A DNA stretch of 64,000 bases from Clostridium fermenticellae (GTDB taxonomy: Bacteria; Bacillota; Clostridia; Clostridiales; Clostridiaceae): positions 1,756,183 through 1,820,182 of the forward strand of contig NZ_CP032416.1 of the NCBI RefSeq assembly GCF_003600355.1, in the 5' to 3' direction. Both the position numbers and the translations under genes were made by a program. This document shows positions 63,105 to 64,000 of the stretch, in pieces; positions within the stretch are counted from its first letter, which is position 1; every line of letters begins with the position of its first letter. Under the pieces are notes generated by a model, which saw only the letters and a list, made by a program, of their open reading frames with translations, did not search any database and had not been told where the DNA came from.

Positions 63105-63716
63105 ATGAAAAAACTGGATAGGGATTTTTTTGATAGAGATTCATTAATAGTTGCACAGGAACTCTTAGGTAAAGTAATTGTTCATATTGTAGATGGTAAA
63201 AAACTTTCTGGTAAAATTGTTGAGGCTGAGGCCTATATGGGCATTACCGATAAAGCTGCACACTCTTACGGCGGCAGAAGAACTCCGCGTGTAGAAGTAA
63301 TGTACGGCAATCCAGGATTTTCTTATGTATTTATTGTTTACGGCATGCACTACTGCTTTAATGTAGTTACAAGAGAAAAGGGAAATCCTCAGGCTGTTTT
63401 GATAAGAGCTGTCGAACCTGTAGATGGTGTAGAATATATGGCTTTAAATAGATTTAACAAAAAATATGACTGCCTTACAAAAAAACAAATAAATAACCTT
63501 ACAAATGGACCTGGAAAACTATGCAAAGCCCTTCTTATTGATAAGAGTCTAAACGGTGAAGATTTATGTGGCAGTAACTTATATATAGAAGAAGGAGAAA
63601 ATGAGAAATTCAATAAAATAGCTTCTAAGCGTATTGGAATTGATTACGCAGAAGAAGCCAAAGACTACCTTTGGAGATTTTACATAGAAGATAATCTATA
63701 TATATCTGTAAAGTAA
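63105..63716 (+). CDS. 3-methyladenine DNA glycosylase (AAG/MPG family)
   Basis: 203 residues, the usual bacterial length. Hallmarks are LIVAQELLGKVIVH, the catalytic Glu in IVEAEAYMGITDKAAHSYGG, TPRVEVMYGNPGFSYVFIVYGMHYCFNVV with the tyrosine that flips the base, and LIRAVEPVDG. It removes alkylated purines from DNA, the first step of base excision repair. GGAGG precedes the ATG. Monocistronic. Confidence 0.95.
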   Translation: MKKLDRDFFDRDSLIVAQELLGKVIVHIVDGKKLSGKIVEAEAYMGITDKAAHSYGGRRTPRVEVMYGNPGFSYVFIVYGMHYCFNVVTREKGNPQAVLIRAVEPVDGVEYMALNRFNKKYDCLTKKQINNLTNGPGKLCKALLIDKSLNGEDLCGSNLYIEEGENEKFNKIASKRIGIDYAEEAKDYLWRFYIEDNLYISVK

Positions 63717-63738
63717 CCAATTTTGTTACTTTACAGAT
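63704..63738. terminator. Hairpin overlapping the end of the glycosylase gene
   Basis: ATCTGTAAAGTAAC (63704-63717) pairs perfectly with GTTACTTTACAGAT (63725-63738). It contains the glycosylase stop codon. No clear U-tract on either side, but it lies between convergent genes. Confidence 0.55.
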
Positions 63739-63767
63739 CAAAAATCTTCAAATTTACTATTTAAATA

Positions 63768-64000
63768 TTAAAATGTTTTTATAACCTCTTCAAGCTTTAT
63801 AATAAACTTGTCTATGTCTTCTTTCTCTATATTAAGTGGAGGTAATATTCTTATAACATCTTTTCCTGCCGTTATCAGCAGAAGTTTATGTTCAAAACAT
63901 CTTTTACTAAATTCGCTCACATCAATGCTTAATTTCAATCCAAGCAAAAACCCCATTCCTTTAATTTCTTCTATTATATTATACTTTTCTTTAAGTTTCT
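63768..64000 (-). CDS. argD: Class III aminotransferase, C-terminal part (acetylornithine aminotransferase-like)
   Basis: 77 codons are visible, the frame being open to the window edge. It reads LKEKYNIIEEIKGMGFLLGL, then KRCFEHKLLLITAGKDVIRILPPLNIEKEDIDKFI. This is the C-terminal small domain of ornithine/acetylornithine aminotransferases, where GxGLLxG and the RxLPPL motifs are diagnostic. ArgD makes N-acetylornithine in arginine synthesis. Related class III enzymes share the motif, so the symbol is likely but not proven without the N-terminal part. Confidence 0.75.
   Translation of the reverse strand, partial: KLKEKYNIIEEIKGMGFLLGLKLSIDVSEFSKRCFEHKLLLITAGKDVIRILPPLNIEKEDIDKFIIKLEEVIKTF

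Overview
The window is AT-rich DNA from a strict anaerobe. It looks like a Clostridium of the sensu stricto group, although the species cannot be named from this stretch. The grounds are oxygen-sensitive enzymes (two glycyl radical enzymes, a 2-oxoacid:ferredoxin oxidoreductase, a 4-hydroxybutyryl-CoA dehydratase-type protein, a flavodiiron protein), Gram-positive PolC, tRNA-dependent amidation genes behind a T-box, a SAM-I riboswitch, cell-wall-binding type 2 repeats and strong AGGAGG ribosome sites. No tRNA, rRNA, CRISPR array or prophage was seen.

Layout. 1-4.1 kb: the 5' part of bioB behind a BirA operator, a chemoreceptor remnant with an intact flagellar-sigma promoter, then an acyl-CoA dehydrogenase/EtfA/rubredoxin fusion followed by a flavodiiron protein. 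4.1-13.5 kb: a cell-wall-binding protein, isoaspartyl dipeptidase, biotin ligase/repressor BirA, a small XRE regulator, a macro-domain protein with a two-component system, a 4Fe-4S protein behind a CRP/FNR-type palindrome, and a soluble chemoreceptor. 13.7-18.7 kb: aspS-gatC-gatA-gatB behind an Asn-type T-box leader that carries two terminator/antiterminator modules.

18.7-41.4 kb is the accessory catabolic region and the most interesting part. One minus-strand operon encodes PorG-D-A-B-like subunits, a dehydratase with the AbfD metal ligands, a small Cys-rich protein and an aminotransferase. A DUF362 protein lies upstream, divergent from an IclR regulator. A second minus-strand operon encodes two YkvI-type transporters, a glycyl radical enzyme (GRE) activase, a GRE, a MutL-type reactivase and a fused B12 mutase of the glutamate/methyleneglutarate mutase class. 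A third unit encodes a second GRE and its activase, followed by a LysR regulator. A shared RGAATT-N3-AATTCY motif occurs in three intergenic regions and suggests a common regulon. I infer a fermentative pathway joining GRE radical chemistry, B12 carbon-skeleton rearrangement and 2-oxoacid/acyl-CoA oxidation; its substrate is unknown.

41.6-64 kb: a family of small palindromic repeats, a DUF441 protein, polC, topB, an orphan kinase, a SAM-riboswitch-controlled aminotransferase, a DUF1836 regulator, hemolysin III, an RND efflux pair, a complete IS4-like insertion sequence with a perfect 9-bp target duplication, an Old Yellow Enzyme family protein, a metallo-beta-lactamase-fold hydrolase, a membrane-anchored putative muralytic protein, 3-methyladenine DNA glycosylase, and the 3' end of an argD-like gene cut by the window edge.
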